The position numbers and the translations under genes are program-made. 64,000 nt of DNA from Diplosphaera chodatii. Taxonomy: Eukaryota > Chlorophyta > Trebouxiophyceae > Prasiolales > Stichococcaceae. This document shows positions 24,877-37,779 of the stretch, piece by piece (the first letter of the stretch is position 1; each line of letters begins with the position of its first letter). The stretch covers positions 310,001 through 374,000 of the forward strand of contig JAALGY010000013.1 of the NCBI GenBank assembly GCA_032358165.1, in the 5' to 3' direction. Under the pieces are notes generated by a model, which saw only the letters and a list, made by a program, of their open reading frames with translations, did not search any database and was not told where the DNA came from.

Positions 24877-27800
24877 ATGGAGCTGCGGCTGGCCGCGACG
24901 TCGACAGCGCTGCTGACGGTGCTGTGCTGCGGTATTGCGGGCGGCGACGGGGGCGGCTTTGCCGCTGCGGCAGGTGAGCAACCATGCACCAAACCTGACC
25001 GGGCCGCCGAGCAGCCATTGCACTGTGCAAGCAGACTTCTTGGCTCTATTCTGCACTGGGCAACCAACGTAGATATGTGACAGATACCAGCTGTATGTTT
25101 GTTGCGCCTGATGTGCCGGGGTTGTGCGGTGTGCGTGCTATCACTTGGGGCGGGTGCATGACGCGTAATGTGAAACACTTCTAGCGGCTTTCGTGCACAA
25201 CTAGCAGTGCGGTGTACGTTGTGCCATGACAGTACCCGTATGCTTCCCATTTCAGAGGCGCCGCCCGGGTATCAGCCGGCACCCGGAGGCACTGGCCAGG
25301 TCGAGCGCTGTCCTCCAGGCACCGCAAAGAGGTGGGCAGAGGGGGTCGCTGCCTTCGTTCGCTGCATGCTGTCGCCACATATGCCGACAAATTCACGCTG
25401 CTGGCTTCACATTCGACCACAGCTGCGTGCATCCGGAGCTGGTCACAACCGCCGCACTGTCGCCTTCACTGCATGTGCATCTTGTCACCCAAGAACGCAA
25501 GTCCAAGGTGCACGGGACAGCCGTTGGGCGGTTCATTCCCGGTTTTCCCGTTGATCTGCCTTGGCATCCGTCGTGACGCAGAGGCCCTGGCAACTTTGCC
25601 TGCCTGCGGTGCTTGAACACCGCCGCGCCCGGCGGTCCCCGCTACCAGCCGCTGGCTGGGCAGTCCCGGTGCCTCGTCTGCGGCGGCAAGGGCGGCAAAA
25701 CCAATGCCAAGCGGACCAGCTGCAGTGAGTCTGTCGTCCGCCCTCTCATGTCTAGTCCGCCATCGTGCCTGCCCAGCAACGCCAGCTCAGGGCAGCCAAG
25801 TCAGTCCGGGTTGGGCTTCGTGGATATGCACCTTGTATTGCACGATCCATTCCTGCTGTTGCATAGCGCGTGTTGGCTTGGCCTTTGCGGCTGCGGTTGC
25901 GGCTTACTTCAGCATGATCCCTTCATCGCCCGCTCAAAGCTGATGATCGCTTAGTGTTGTCATGTGTGCAGCACCTGGACCAGGCTACGAGTCAAGCGGC
26001 ATCAGCAAACAGCCGATCCCCTGGTGAGCAGAGTGTGTGGCCATTGCGTGCATTATCTGTAGAGGTCTCCAAGTATCATGGTACTCTATGACGCAGGCCT
26101 ACAGGTTGTTGCCATCGCACCACCGACCCTAGAAGATGTGTGAGTGTGATATCTGGATGTGACCTGCAGCAAGCCTGGGCATGCCAAGGCTGGTCTTGGA
26201 GCATTCAAGTGCAGCGCATGTGCGGCCAACCCAGCACAGCGGTATCAGCCATCTGCCGGCCAGGCTGTGTGCTTGAAGTGCCCTGCCGGAGCATACAGCA
26301 ATGCTGCCCTTACCAAATGCTGTGCGTTGCCAGCACTCTACCGATCTCAGCAATTTTCCATGCTTCCTAATGACTGCAACTGGCTCCACTCTACTGGCCC
26401 TATCTACATGCTGTTGTCGGCTCGCTTGCATGACACATCGTACCTTTGCGCTGCAAAATTGGAAGCGACTGTTGCATGTATAGACTACTCTGGCTCATCA
26501 TCTGTGTGCTACCGTGCAGTTTTCCGGCCGCCTCCACCCCGTCCTCCACCCAGTACGGCAGAAACGTTTCCACTTCGAACTTTCCTATTAACGTTTTCTC
26601 TTTTTGGCGCAAGAGAAGTGATAGTGATCTGCATGTGTTTCCTCGTCCAATCAGGGTTTGCCCTCATGGATAAGGGGCAATGATGAACAGTGCACCATGT
26701 AAGACTTTCAGCCCTCCTTCTCCGGCAGGTCCGCCGCCATCGCCACCGCCCGCCCCTCCGCCGTTGCCGCCCCCAAAGCCGCCGCCGAGTCCACCACCCT
26801 CGCCACCCTCTTCGCCACCGCCGTCACCACCCCCGAAACCGCCACCGAGTCCACCGCCTTCGCCGCCCCCTTCACCACCGCCACACCCACCGCCATCACC
26901 ACCCCCGAAACCGCCGCTGAGTCCACCGCCTTCGCCGCCCCCTTCACCACCGCCACACCCACCGCCATCACCACCCCCGAAACCGCCGTTGAGTCCACCG
27001 CCTTCGCCGCCCCCTTCACCACCGCCACATCCACCGCCATCACCACCCCCGAAACCGCCGTTGAGTCCACCGCCTTCGCCGCCCCCTTCACCACCGCCAC
27101 ACCCACCGCCGTCACCACCCCCAAAACCGCCGCCGAGTCCACCGCCTTCGCCGCCCCCTTCACCACCGCCACACCCACCGCCGTCACCACCCCCTAAACC
27201 GCCGCCAAGTCCACCGCCTTCACCACCCCCAAAGCCGCCGCCGAGTCCACCGCCATCACCACCCCCAAAGCCGCCGCCGAGTCCACCGCCTTCGCCGCCC
27301 CCTTCACCACCGCCACACCCACCGCCATCACCACCCCCAAAGCCGCCGCCGAGTCCACCGCCTTCGCCGCCCCCTTCACCACCGCCACACCCACCGCCAT
27401 CACCACCCCCAAAGCCGCCACCGAGTCCACCGCCTTCGCCGCCCCCTTTGCCACCGCCACACCCACCGCCATCACCACCCCCAAACCCGCCGCCAAGCCC
27501 TCCGCCACAGTGAGCACATCAAGTCGTGGGTCACATGCCGCATGTACAACATGTTGTCATTGATCGTGGGCTCTTCAGTCCCTTCTTGGTTTGCAAATTG
27601 AGGTTGCTACCGTTTTGGGACGCGACTCCTTGCAAATGGACATGACCATGGTTTGCTTTGGTGGTCCACGTCTTGCCACTATGTTGTTTTATCTAGTCAA
27701 GCTTTGCCTCGCTCATCACCCGCAACAACGCAAAGGGTACTGCCCATTGTTACAACACACCACCTTACTGGCACAATTACGACAATCTTGACTTGTCTAC

Positions 27801-28507
27801 ACTGCGTTGTAGGCCTCCGCCAATGCCACCGCCGCCGCCAGTGCCCACGACCGCTTTTCGAACGAGTTGCGGTGGATGCCAGCTTAGTCCGCTGCCTTCG
27901 CAGCAAGAGATCACGGTCGATGCCACCTGCACTTTCTCATACGCGCCGATCGATGGCGACCCGTCCAATCAGCCTTTGTCTCCCTTCACCCACAGCTACA
28001 CGACGTATGTTGTGATCACCTTTGCGCCCTTGGTGCAGATTGACTGATTGTGCACCTGATATGTCCATGTGCACATGCCCGCCACACAAGAACATGTCTC
28101 TTCCAACCTCTGATCCGCCCGTGCAGGAACCTGTTCATCCTCGCCCCTGGTGGTTCTAGTGCTGAGGAGGCCGAGTACAATCGTTATGACACCGGGATTG
28201 TGTCATCATCCACCCTGCTTTCATCATTTCCGCCTCCGCTCACCATCTCGGTGGGTAGCCATGCATGTGCTTCTAACAACATGCTTCTTATCAAGCGCAG
28301 AATAGCGTTGGTCGGTTGCTGGCAGCACTCAGGCATGTGCAAGCATGACGCAGCAAATGACGCCAGCTACACACCTGAGATAGCACGGTTTGCATGCAGG
28401 CACCCGGGAACGACGTACAGTTCGGACTGACGCTATTTGGGGGTGACAATGCAAATGGCCAGTCGGCAACCGAGTGTTTTGATGTCTACCGCACAATGTC
28501 CACATGA
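24877..28507 (+). CDS. Secreted Cys-rich / hydroxyproline-rich cell-wall glycoprotein (pherophorin-like architecture)
   Basis: Ten phase-consistent exons: 24877-24973, 25256-25331, 25582-25724, 25972-26023, 26170-26321, 26520-26552, 26729-27509, 27813-28004, 28127-28250 and 28400-28507. This gives about 585 residues. Exon 1 is a signal peptide (MELRLAATSTALLTVLCCG). Exons 2-5 encode Cys-rich repeats of GCC2/GCC3 (ephrin-receptor-like) style: PPGYQP, CPPGTAKRGPGNFACLRC, RYQPLAGQSRCLVC, and CSACAANPAQRYQPSAG with CLKCPAGAYSN. Exon 7 is an uninterrupted SPPP/HPPP/KPPP rod of about 260 residues, a substrate for prolyl hydroxylation and arabinosylation. A C-terminal globular part follows (TSCGGCQLSPLPS, VDATCTFSYAPIDGD, FGLTLFGGDNANG). 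The rod between globular parts resembles algal pherophorins and extensins, but the C-terminal domain is not a clear match to either. Confidence 0.8.
26729..27509 (+). repeat. 72-bp tandem repeat encoding a Pro-rich rod
   Basis: The exon is built mainly from a 72-bp (24-codon) unit reading SPPPSPPPSPPPHPPPSPPP plus KPP and Leu or Pro. The CCACACCCACC landmark recurs at 72-bp spacing (about 26881, 26953, 27025 and on). Eight HPPPSPPP units can be counted, plus shorter KPPP units in the middle. One late unit has Leu for Ser and one Asn for Lys. Such arrays change length by unequal crossing-over. Confidence 0.9.
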
Positions 28508-29469
28508 TGACTACCCAACCCGTTAGGCTCGTTTGCCATTGCTTAGGATTAGCACTACATACGTAGTACACGTGCACATCACAATTGGTGCTTGACGCTG
28601 GATCTTTACTAGCATGGCAAAGTCGGGTTGCTTCGTAGGCTGCTGATATGTGGATTTGAGCGAAGATTGCATTGCGTGAACGCATGCCGTTTGTTTCACA
28701 TGCACAAGTCGTTCGACGGCATCATCTGTCACGATGACCTCAGGTGACCTGATATGATGTTCCCATGCGCGCTTGTTCATTATATATGCAGCCAACATGC
28801 ATTGCGCAGATACCATGCATTGCTCAACGCCGTACGGTACAACGTTAAAGTGAACTTGGGTTTGTGGCATCTGGCATCGATGATCAGTGTGTGAGACAAT
28901 AATGCAAGCACAACATGCAGTGCACGGCCCCAGTGTCCTGCGGCAGCAAGGTAAACCACCAACCGATATCAGATCTGCACGTCATGTCTGGGCAATGCCA
29001 CTGGGCATGCAGTACAGCACGTGCCACCCGAAAGCACAATGGCACATCTGGCACATCTGGCAGCACGTACAAAATTTGGGCTCATGCCAGTGGCGTCAGG
29101 CGCCGTTTTGGACGCGCATTCAGCAACTGAGACTGCAATCTGAAGTCGCCTGAGCGTGTACGTGGGCATTTGGCAGGTCAATCCCTGCAGCCCAGCAATG
29201 TGCAGCCTGCTGTGAGCAATGCGCAGCCTGTGACGCCGCCTGAAACGTAGCAAGCGAGCTCTGATGCCAGCTCTGTATGGCACCACAACATTCATACAAG
29301 CAGCCTTCATGGCTGAGCAGGTGCTCACACCACGGTGCCGGATCCCATGTGCATGTCACTGGTGCATGACACATGCCATGCATGAGAACCCAGCGTTAGC
29401 GAGACGTGAGGCTTACACACCGGAACTCTGTTCAGGCACAAGCACGCTTTGCCGGGCATCAGATGGATC
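28508..29469. other. Intergenic upstream of the GT90 cluster
   Basis: About 960 bp with lower GC and no exon-like segment. It contains the 3' UTR of the wall glycoprotein and the promoter, and possibly a short first exon, of GT90-A. Confidence 0.45.
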
Positions 29470-32400
29470 ATGGCGGTCGTGTTGACGCTTCCGCTGGCAA
29501 TCTGGTATGCGCCGCATCTGATGGGCAGGGCGACGGCAACGCAGCCGCAGAACCCGCTGCTGCAGGTGTCGGAGCTCGGAGCGAACAAAACAGCGGACGA
29601 CGCGTCAGCAGGTCAGATTGCAACGACTCAGTCTGCGCCTCTTGCTGCGATGCAAGTGCACGTACATGTTCCTCCTGCGGGCTCAAGTGCTCGTGTGACC
29701 TGGATTGCAGCAGAGCATGCAGCGCTGGGAGTCCAGAAGACCGCAGCTGGCAAAGCCGCACCAGTGCCACAAGCAGCAGAAGGAGATGCAGCAGCAGCGC
29801 AGCTGAGCGCAGACACGAGCTCGGCTTTGAAGACTGACGCCACTGAAACTCAAGCCGCAGAACCCCAAGACCCTGAGCCAGCAGCAGGCGAGGTGGCCGC
29901 GGCGGACGACAGCAGTCTGACAGTGCCTGCGCCGTCCAGACTGCCATCTGAAGCACCCGATCAAGCGCAGGCTGCATCGGCCGCCGATGAGGGAGCGGCA
30001 AACGACCCGGCAGACATCGCAGGGGGTGAGCATCCATCAGTGACGTGTCGTAACATGCTTTTTGGCGGCTTGTTCACCGGTGTGTATGGCAAGCATCAGC
30101 ACAACGCACGGCACATTTCATGCATATCAGGTGCCCGTGGGATGTTTGTACCCTGTCATTAGCATATGTTGGCTGTGGAGATGTTGAATCTGCTCTCTAT
30201 ATCCTCAACAGATGACCTGGCGACGCCAGCAGCAGTGCACAGGGAGCACTCGGGAACCCATCCTGCTGCAAACAGCACCTCGCAAGGGGGCGCATCAGCA
30301 GCTGCAAGTGGCAGGCAGTCAGCAAGCCCAGCAGATGGGAGCTGGAAGTACTGGCAGCAGGTTGGTGTACGTGTCACACATAGGGTGCCTGGCCGCTGAG
30401 GCTGCAACTGTGATGTTGTGTCTCACACAGCACAACAAGTGCACCGTCGTCCTGCCAGCCGTGTCTGCCTCGTGGAGAAGCACCGAACCGATGACAACAC
30501 TTAAAAAAATAGCTCTGCTGCGGTGCCAGGCGCTGATATCGGCGAATGCCAGCGGCCTGCCGCCGCCAGTGCACCGCGGCAACTGGATGTACGCGGCCCA
30601 CGCGCGGCTGCGCTGGTTCGAGCCCGACGGCAGGCCGCGCTACATGCGGCCCTGGAGCTGGTGAGCACACAAGGACAGTGGCAGTATGCACCAAGTCTGT
30701 TTGACATAACACAGCACTGCGCTTGTGTGAGGCGGTTGGCCATCACGAGGGCAATTTGGGATAGCTCGGGTGTCAAGTTGGAACAGAAGATTGTCAGCAA
30801 CTGGCTCCTGCTCAAGACAGCGCACATGGTTCGAGTAAGTATGAATTAGGGTGATCCTTGTAGTGAGATGCAAGTTTCAGCATGGAGCATAGTTTACAGG
30901 GGACCCTGTATCTGGTGGGCTTGGCAGGTGGGCATATGAAGATCCCGCGCCACCGCCCGGCACATACCAGGCAGCTCAGACAGCAAGCGATGGCGGCGTC
31001 AGGGCATCAGGAAGCAGTACAGGTGCAACAGGAAGCAGCCAGCCCAGCGACAGCGAGGTGTCCGACCGCACCCGGGAGTTCACGAAGCGCAGGTGGGCCA
31101 CCGACATCTCAGATGCCGATGGCAGCAGCGGCGGCGGCGGCAGCGACAGCGGCAGCAGCGGCGATAGCAGCGCAGGTACCCCTGAGGCGGGAGGTCAGAA
31201 GTCCAGAAATGGCAGCAGCAGCAGCGCTAGTGACAGCAGCAGTGATGGCATTGAACATGCGGAGCAGCGGCGGCTGCAGCGCCTCGCCGGATCCGACAGC
31301 GGCAGCGGCGGTGGAGACGCTGGTGAAGACAAGGAGCCCGCAGACGCATGGGCCATCGGCACACCGCCGCTGCAGGTGCCTATGACTGTGTTGTTTAAAC
31401 TCTGTTTGTTGTTGTTTTTCTCCCGTGCCTCAGGAGAGCAAGGTGCACCGCAGAAGCTGCTTGATGAGACCAGTCCCCAAACCTCAGACCGTGCATGTTG
31501 GACCGGCTCAGGAGAAGCCCGCGCTGGATGCTAAAGAGCGGAGCCACTACCTGCCCTGGATCAAGCGGGACCTGCAGCCGTGGGCCAAGCGCGGAAGGTG
31601 GACCGACACAGTACACACCCATGCTTCATCGTGTGGGGCGTTGCACTTCAGCCGCTTGCACAGCATGTTGTGATATCACTATGTTTGTGTCCACCATGGC
31701 ATTTGTGCACCCCTCATACTGTTGTAGCATAGCACACACCTTCGAATTGACAGCTTCGACATGGCGTGCTCAATCATGGCCGTTTGCACAGCAGCCACTG
31801 AGGATAACACCCCAAAGCATGCATGCCTGTGTATCCCTGCAGACGGACATTGATGCCGCTGCCTCGCTGTCGACCCCAATCGGCCCATACTGCTACGGAG
31901 GTACATGGGCAGCAATCCCATAGTGCTTTTCCTTACTGCTGCGCCGCTTGGATGAGCTAAATTCCTCGTGCTAGACACGTGGCAGGCGCTTGCTCCCTGT
32001 TGCTGTTGGTGTGCCGGACCTGGACATGATCAAATTGACTGCTGGGTCAGAAGAGATGCAGGCCTGCATGTGTGCCTGGAGACCAGCTGCTGTTCCAGAT
32101 CGTGGGCGGCCGCATGCACGTCGAATTCAAGACCAGCAACTGGAACGATCGGCAGATGCCGGACGGCTCCAAGCAGCGCTATGACGGCTGGTTCCCTGGC
32201 AACGAGGGCCCAGGTGATGGTTTCACCCCCTGGTGCTGTGCACCGACCGCTGTGCGCTTGCATTGCTGTGCTGTGCACCCGCTTCCATGCTGAGGTCCCA
32301 AATGTGGACCAGTAGTAGAACAGTAGTAGGACCATTGGTGCGCTCATACACCTGCGCCGGGGTTCAAGACCGGCCATGCCACCATATTGCGTAGGGCTTG

Positions 32401-35400
32401 CTGTGGCAAAGGGGAGAGTGCCATATGTGTTGTTCATGCTGCTGGACGTGCTGCGAGCCTTCCCAGGCCAGGTGAGCTTCCGGGGCATATGCACATCCTA
32501 AACAACAGCCATATCCCCTTTGTGGTGCTGCCAGCCTTGTAGATCCAGTTGGCACCATGATGAGCGGCCGCACGTTCAACTGCACAGCATGTGCATACCT
32601 TATAAGTGTTCGGTAGACAGTGTAAGCCGTGTGCTGTTGAGAGCCGAGCAGCACCCCGGCTGTGCATGCTGTAGGTGCCAGATGTGTCAGGTATGATCCA
32701 CACCAGCGACTTCCCGTGCCTGCGCGTCAGCGAGGACGTCCCAGACACCGACAAGCGCAACCCGGACATCAAGGTGCGCACCCTGCAGCGAAAGATAGTG
32801 CATGTCATTGAAAACATTCAGTAACACCGATACACACTGCTGTGCTTCTGGGTGTCAAACAGTGCAGATAGTGCCGCAGGTGCCGCCGCAGCACTATGAG
32901 GGGCGCCCCATCCCCGTGTTTGGCTACAACCGCAAGGACGGCTTCCTGGACCTGGTGCTGCCCGACTACAGCTGGTATTGCCACGAGTACAGCCAGCTCA
33001 CAGGTCAGTCAGCAGTCCTGCTCTAGCGCTGGCTGATAACCTGAATAGTCTGATATCCCCACACCCTGACAGACATGGGTTACAGGTTGCTCACCAGCAG
33101 TAGCTGTATGGGCAGTCTGCGAGCATGGCCTGGTATGGGACTGGTCGTCAGGCCTGGCCTCTTGATCTGATCACTGCTGTCTGAGCGGGTATCATGATGC
33201 TGCACACGCTCAGTGCAGGACCAGCTGACGTTCCGTGGGTGCCCCATGCAGACCCGAACGGCCTCATGCTGAACGGCTGGCCGCAGCAGCTGGACGTGGT
33301 CGTGGCCACGCACGGCGCCATGCCGCTGGCGGAGCGGCTGCCGAAGATCATGTGGCGGGGGCGCGCCGAGAATGAACCCCGCGATGAAGTCAGGTTGGGT
33401 CTGGTCAGCCCCGCACCCTACATCCAGAATTGCTGCAGTGGCTGCGGCTGTGGAGTGAGCCGGGCTGCTTCACGTGGCGAATGAAATCCCAGGCAGTGGG
33501 CGCCCTGACGACCATAAGTCTTCATGCTGGGCACAGTACACCGGGTTGTACATTTGCTGCAAGCTACATTTGCGATGTGCCACGAGGCATCTGTGGACCC
33601 TGGGTTGTTTGTCAGACGCACAGGCGTCGCTTCAAGGCATGCCCTGGGGAGCTGGAAGCAGCTGGCCACGCCGGTGCTGAGGAGCTCTTCGATGTCGTGG
33701 CGCCCAAGATCTACGAGCTGACCGGCACCACGCTACTGAACAATGGCAGATACAGGTGCAATATTGCAAAGCCTCCTTGTTATGCGGTCAATTTTGCCTC
33801 CCGGCATCGTGGGCACCTTTGTCAGGCCACCGCGCCGTGATCAGGGTGTGCAACCGCGGAATGACCAGCAGCAGATGCATAGGCAGTGAAAGTGCACACA
33901 AACGCATGAGCTCAGTCAGCATCAGGAGAGTGGGTTTGGCAGTATGGACGTCTGGGATAGTGCCTTGATGGCAGATGGTGCTCTCGTGTGTTCAAGCACG
34001 GTCTCGGATGACACCACTGCTGATGCCGCAAGTAGACGTGCTTTGCGTTGTTTTTATGTGGGGCAGCGAGTCATGCTGTGACGGGCAGTGCGCAGCTGGT
34101 GTGCTAGCATGGGTGCAGACAACAGGCCACAGCCTCTGCTGGCTGCAGCACGTCTCGACCCATTAGAGCTCGATCATCGTTGAGCAAGAACGTTGACTTC
34201 TGACTCAGCAATGAGGTTTGTGAACACCCGAGCTCGGCCCTCCTGGATGATTGTGATGTGATGTCCCTACTTCGTGTTTCAGTCAACCGCCATTGATTTC
34301 GAAAACGGCGCGCATATGATATACAGCCTCAACTGTCAAGGCCTTCATCGGTCCGTTGGAGCCAGGTTACCTTTGACTCTCACTCAAAACCTTAACCCCT
34401 GGCTTCGCCCTACGACCGTTTTGCTCAGGCGAGGTGGGGCTCAATTCCCGAGTGGATCCTGCAGCTTCTCATCGCTTGGCAGCTGCTGGTTTGCTTCGCC
34501 TTGCACAGTGCCACATGAGCCATGTGTCTAATCTCCGGCATGCCGGCTGACTGGTGGGCAGAAGTGTGAGCTTCAAGGATCCCTTCGGATTGATTGGGTG
34601 TGAAGCACGCGGCATTCTCTGGGGATCCCGAGCGCAGACTGACCTGACCCCCTCCTGAGAAGCATGCGTCCAGCTTTACAGGGTGTGAAGGTGCAGGACG
34701 TACCATATTGTCATCCTGTAAGCTCGTACATCGTGGTGACCTTTGCCGCAGGTACCCCGTGTACCTTGATGCGGGCGCCTTTTCGTCCAACCTCAAGCAG
34801 AAGCTGGCCGCGGGTTCGCCGCTGCTGCAAGTGCAACAACGGTGAGCATTTTGTTATACATGTCATGTGGCATATCCTGTAATACTGTGGAGCGGACGGC
34901 TGCATGTCACCGAGTTCAAGTTTGCTGCAAAGCGCTTGCCATGAACGAGGTTTTGCAATAATGGTGCAGGTACCATGAGTGGTACACACGAGCGCTGGTG
35001 CACGGCTGGACGCATGTGGAGGTCGCGGACAACGGCACGATGTGCGAGGACGTGTACTCCAGGGTACCGTCGTGTCGCGCATGACACAGAGCTGCATTCG
35101 GACCCACTGCCCCAACCGGGCACTCAATTCTTTCACCGGTGCCTTGCTGCCTGCAGACGCAATCCTTCGTGGGAACACGGCTGTGGGCCGGCATGCAGCT
35201 GCTGCTGCCATATGGGCAAAAGGCACACCCCGAAGAGCTGCTGTCAGCTGGCCACCTCTGCATGCAATCATCCGCAGGTGACGCTGATGGAGGAGATGGT
35301 GGCGGAGCAGGCGGCGGCTGCGGCGGCGGTTGGACATCCACAACCCTGGCTGCAGCCGCACGCCGACTCCTGGTGCGGTCCCTGCGACCTAGGGGCCAAA

Positions 35401-37779
35401 GCAGCAGCCGGGTCTGATGCAGATGCCCATCTGTCCAGCGTAGCGTCTGTTGATGTCAGTCATCAGTTGGAGTAGCAGCAGTGGCGCATGTGACCACATG
35501 GGTGAACTGTGACAAGCAGGGGCCAGCACGTCGTTTTGCCATGTCAGTGGCAATGCCAGCTGGCAGGGGTAGGCCTCCGAGCTGGTGCCGTGGCAACCAT
35601 GCTCTGGGCGCAGGCAACACGCTGCTTCGCCTTGCAGGTATCAGCACCCCTGGGGCGTGTATGACGGCAGCGACGGTGCTGCATTCCAGCAGCTGCGCGA
35701 CTGGACGCTTGCCCAGGTGTCGCAAATGTAAAAGCTCCTGTACTCTCAGTCTTGCAGCACTAGCAGTGTCGTTGGACCGTCCCATGGCAATTCGCAGCAC
35801 CAGCTTGCGCAGCTGCTGCGTGCCTGTGTGTCACTGCTCCGCAAAGCCGCCATCCAGTTGGAGATAGGATCACTGCTTGCACCCTGTGCGACATTCCACC
35901 GTGCTTGTCGCCTGCAGCGAGGCATTGCGGCGGGGGGCATGAATGTGTACGAGGACAGCGACCTGTATGTGGCGCCACTCAAGCACCTGCCTTCAGCAGC
36001 AGCAGCGGCAGCAGCAACCGCGGACCCGGCAGGCGGCGAGTCAGTCACAGATGCTGCCCACCCAGCAGCAGCAGAGTCGGGGAAAGTGGCCGACGCCAGT
36101 CCTGCAGACGCAGCCGTGGACCCTGCAGATCTGGAAACAGCTGCGGGTTCAGAGCTAAATGCAGCGCCTGCAGAGAACACAGAGCAGCAGCAGGACTCAG
36201 CGGCAGCCAGGCCGGATGGTGTCGCAGATGCGATAGAGCGTCGGCGACAGCAGCGGCGGCAGCAGCGGAGGCGCTTGGCAGGGCAGGCACTGGCGCAGCA
36301 TGACCAGCAGCAGCGGCTGTCAGTCGGCGGCACTCTGAGCCGCTTGCAGACGAGACGGCGGCGGCGGCGGCGGGCGCTGCTGCAGGCGAGGCAGCAGGAA
36401 GCGGCGGACGCGGCGCGCCGGAAGTGGGACGCGAGGCAGGCGGCGCTGAGAGACGCGGTTCCCTGGGGACTCTGGAACCGCTCCAGGGCCGCCTGGGGCT
36501 CGGACCTGCTACCCTGGTAAGTAACCTTGCACCCCAGCATATGGTATCCTTGCTGCTGCTGCTGTTGCTGCTGCTGCATCCCCACTTGGGCCTAGCCATT
36601 TGCGCTAACTCTACAGCACTGCATCAAATGAGTGTTCAAGTACCACCTACTCTTGCTGCAGGGAGATTGGCGCCTTCGGACAGATGGTGAGTCCTGCACA
36701 AGTTTGTAGTGAGACGCCTGCTGGAGCTCTATGCATCACACAGTCCTTCCTGTACCACCATCTGACATGCATCCGCCTGCCAACACTGCTGGCCAGAGCC
36801 TCGAGAGCTTGTGCATAGTACTTGTCACATTCTGTTGTTTCTATCCCCAGTTTGCACGGGACCGGCTGCGGATGCATGACCTGCGGCTGTACGTGCGGGA
36901 CCTGCTAACGGAGTACGCCAAGCTGCAGCGCTTTGACGTGAAGCCGTCGTACCACGCGCGCTGCATGGACTGGGAGCGCATGCTGGCCGAGTTCGAGTGG
37001 CCCCACTACTCCAAGGCGAGCGGCAGACGCCAGTGTGCCTGTGCAGCACATGCCCACGAGCACTGCCAGCAGGTTGTGGGCCACCTGGCGGAGAGTACTA
37101 TTGTTGCAGCCTGGCAAGCTGCGGAAGCAATAGCAAGCAACAGAGGCAGTGCATGCCACCTCTGTCAACACCAGTCTCGTCACGTGTGACCTGGTTGCTG
37201 GCTGCGCAGCCACAAACCATACCCAGGCGATCAGAGCGGAGACGCTGATGAGGTGTCAAGCTCCTGCTGACTGATATGCTTGTTTGCTGCTGGGCACAGG
37301 ATGCGGACAAGCTGCTGCACTTCTACCCGTACATCCAGTCGCCCTTCAACTACAACTGCAGCGCGGAGCTGCGTGAGGCCGACAAGGCGCCCTACACGCC
37401 TGGTGATGCCCTCATACTGCGTGAGACACCGTTCCCATAAAGAAGAACATACCTCCTGCATGTAGTGCAGCAACTTGCAGCTTGTATGCTAGCAGCCAGC
37501 CGACCACAAGGTGGCACACTGCAAGGTGGGCATTGCCCAGTGTGCTCATGCGCGTTCAGCTGTGCAACTCACATCTTTCTGCAAAACTCGGCAGGGCATG
37601 ATGGGGCAGGGGACACGTTCAAGGGTGATGAGGGCTGGCAGGCGGAGTGGCGGATGTGGCTGGACGGGAAGCTGGCAGCGCAGGGGCGGGAGCGGGCAGC
37701 GGATGCGGAGAAGCGCCGGGAGAAGGAGGAAGCAAATCAGCGGCGGCGCCAGAAGCGGAAGCAGCAGCAGCAGCAATAG
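29470..37779 (+). CDS. GT90-A: GT90/CAP10-like glycosyltransferase, type II membrane protein
   Basis: 21 exons keep one phase to the stop (1230 residues): 29470-30025, 30212-30360, 30530-30660, 30928-31375, 31434-31610, 31843-31900, 32082-32213, 32395-32471, 32675-32773, 32880-33003, 33219-33393, 33624-33755, 34752-34841, 34970-35063, 35278-35372, 35638-35716, 35918-36516, 36662-36686, 36851-37015, 37300-37402 and 37595-37779. The N-terminal MAVVLTLPLAIWYAPHLM is a signal anchor. The lumenal part has NASGLPPPVHRGNW, then GT90 blocks: VPYVLFMLLDVLRAFPGQ, HTSDFPC, GYNRKDGFLDL, KIMWRGR, YPVYLDAGAF, GSPLL and YHEWYTRALVHGW. The C-terminal ARDRLRMHDLRLYVRDLL follows a large Ala/Arg/Gln insert. The family transfers sugars (for example glucose or xylose) in the secretory pathway; donor and acceptor are unknown here. 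The donor at 31610 and the start codon are the weakest points. Confidence 0.82.
36662..36686 (+). other. 25-nt microexon of GT90-A
   Basis: The microexon (GAG|GTGAGT-type context, AG at 36660-36661, GT at 36687) encodes EIGAFGQM. It restores the block LPWEIGAFGQ that is continuous in GT90-B and GT90-C. Confidence 0.85.

Noticed and set aside
26708..27517. Long - strand frames opposite the Pro-rich repeat (VAVVKGAAKAVDSAA repeats)
   Set aside because: They are the antisense shadow of the 72-bp coding repeat.
32361..32372. tRNA B-box-like GGTTCAAGACC
   Set aside because: The B-box consensus is not met, no matching A-box or cloverleaf is found, and it sits inside a GT90-A intron.
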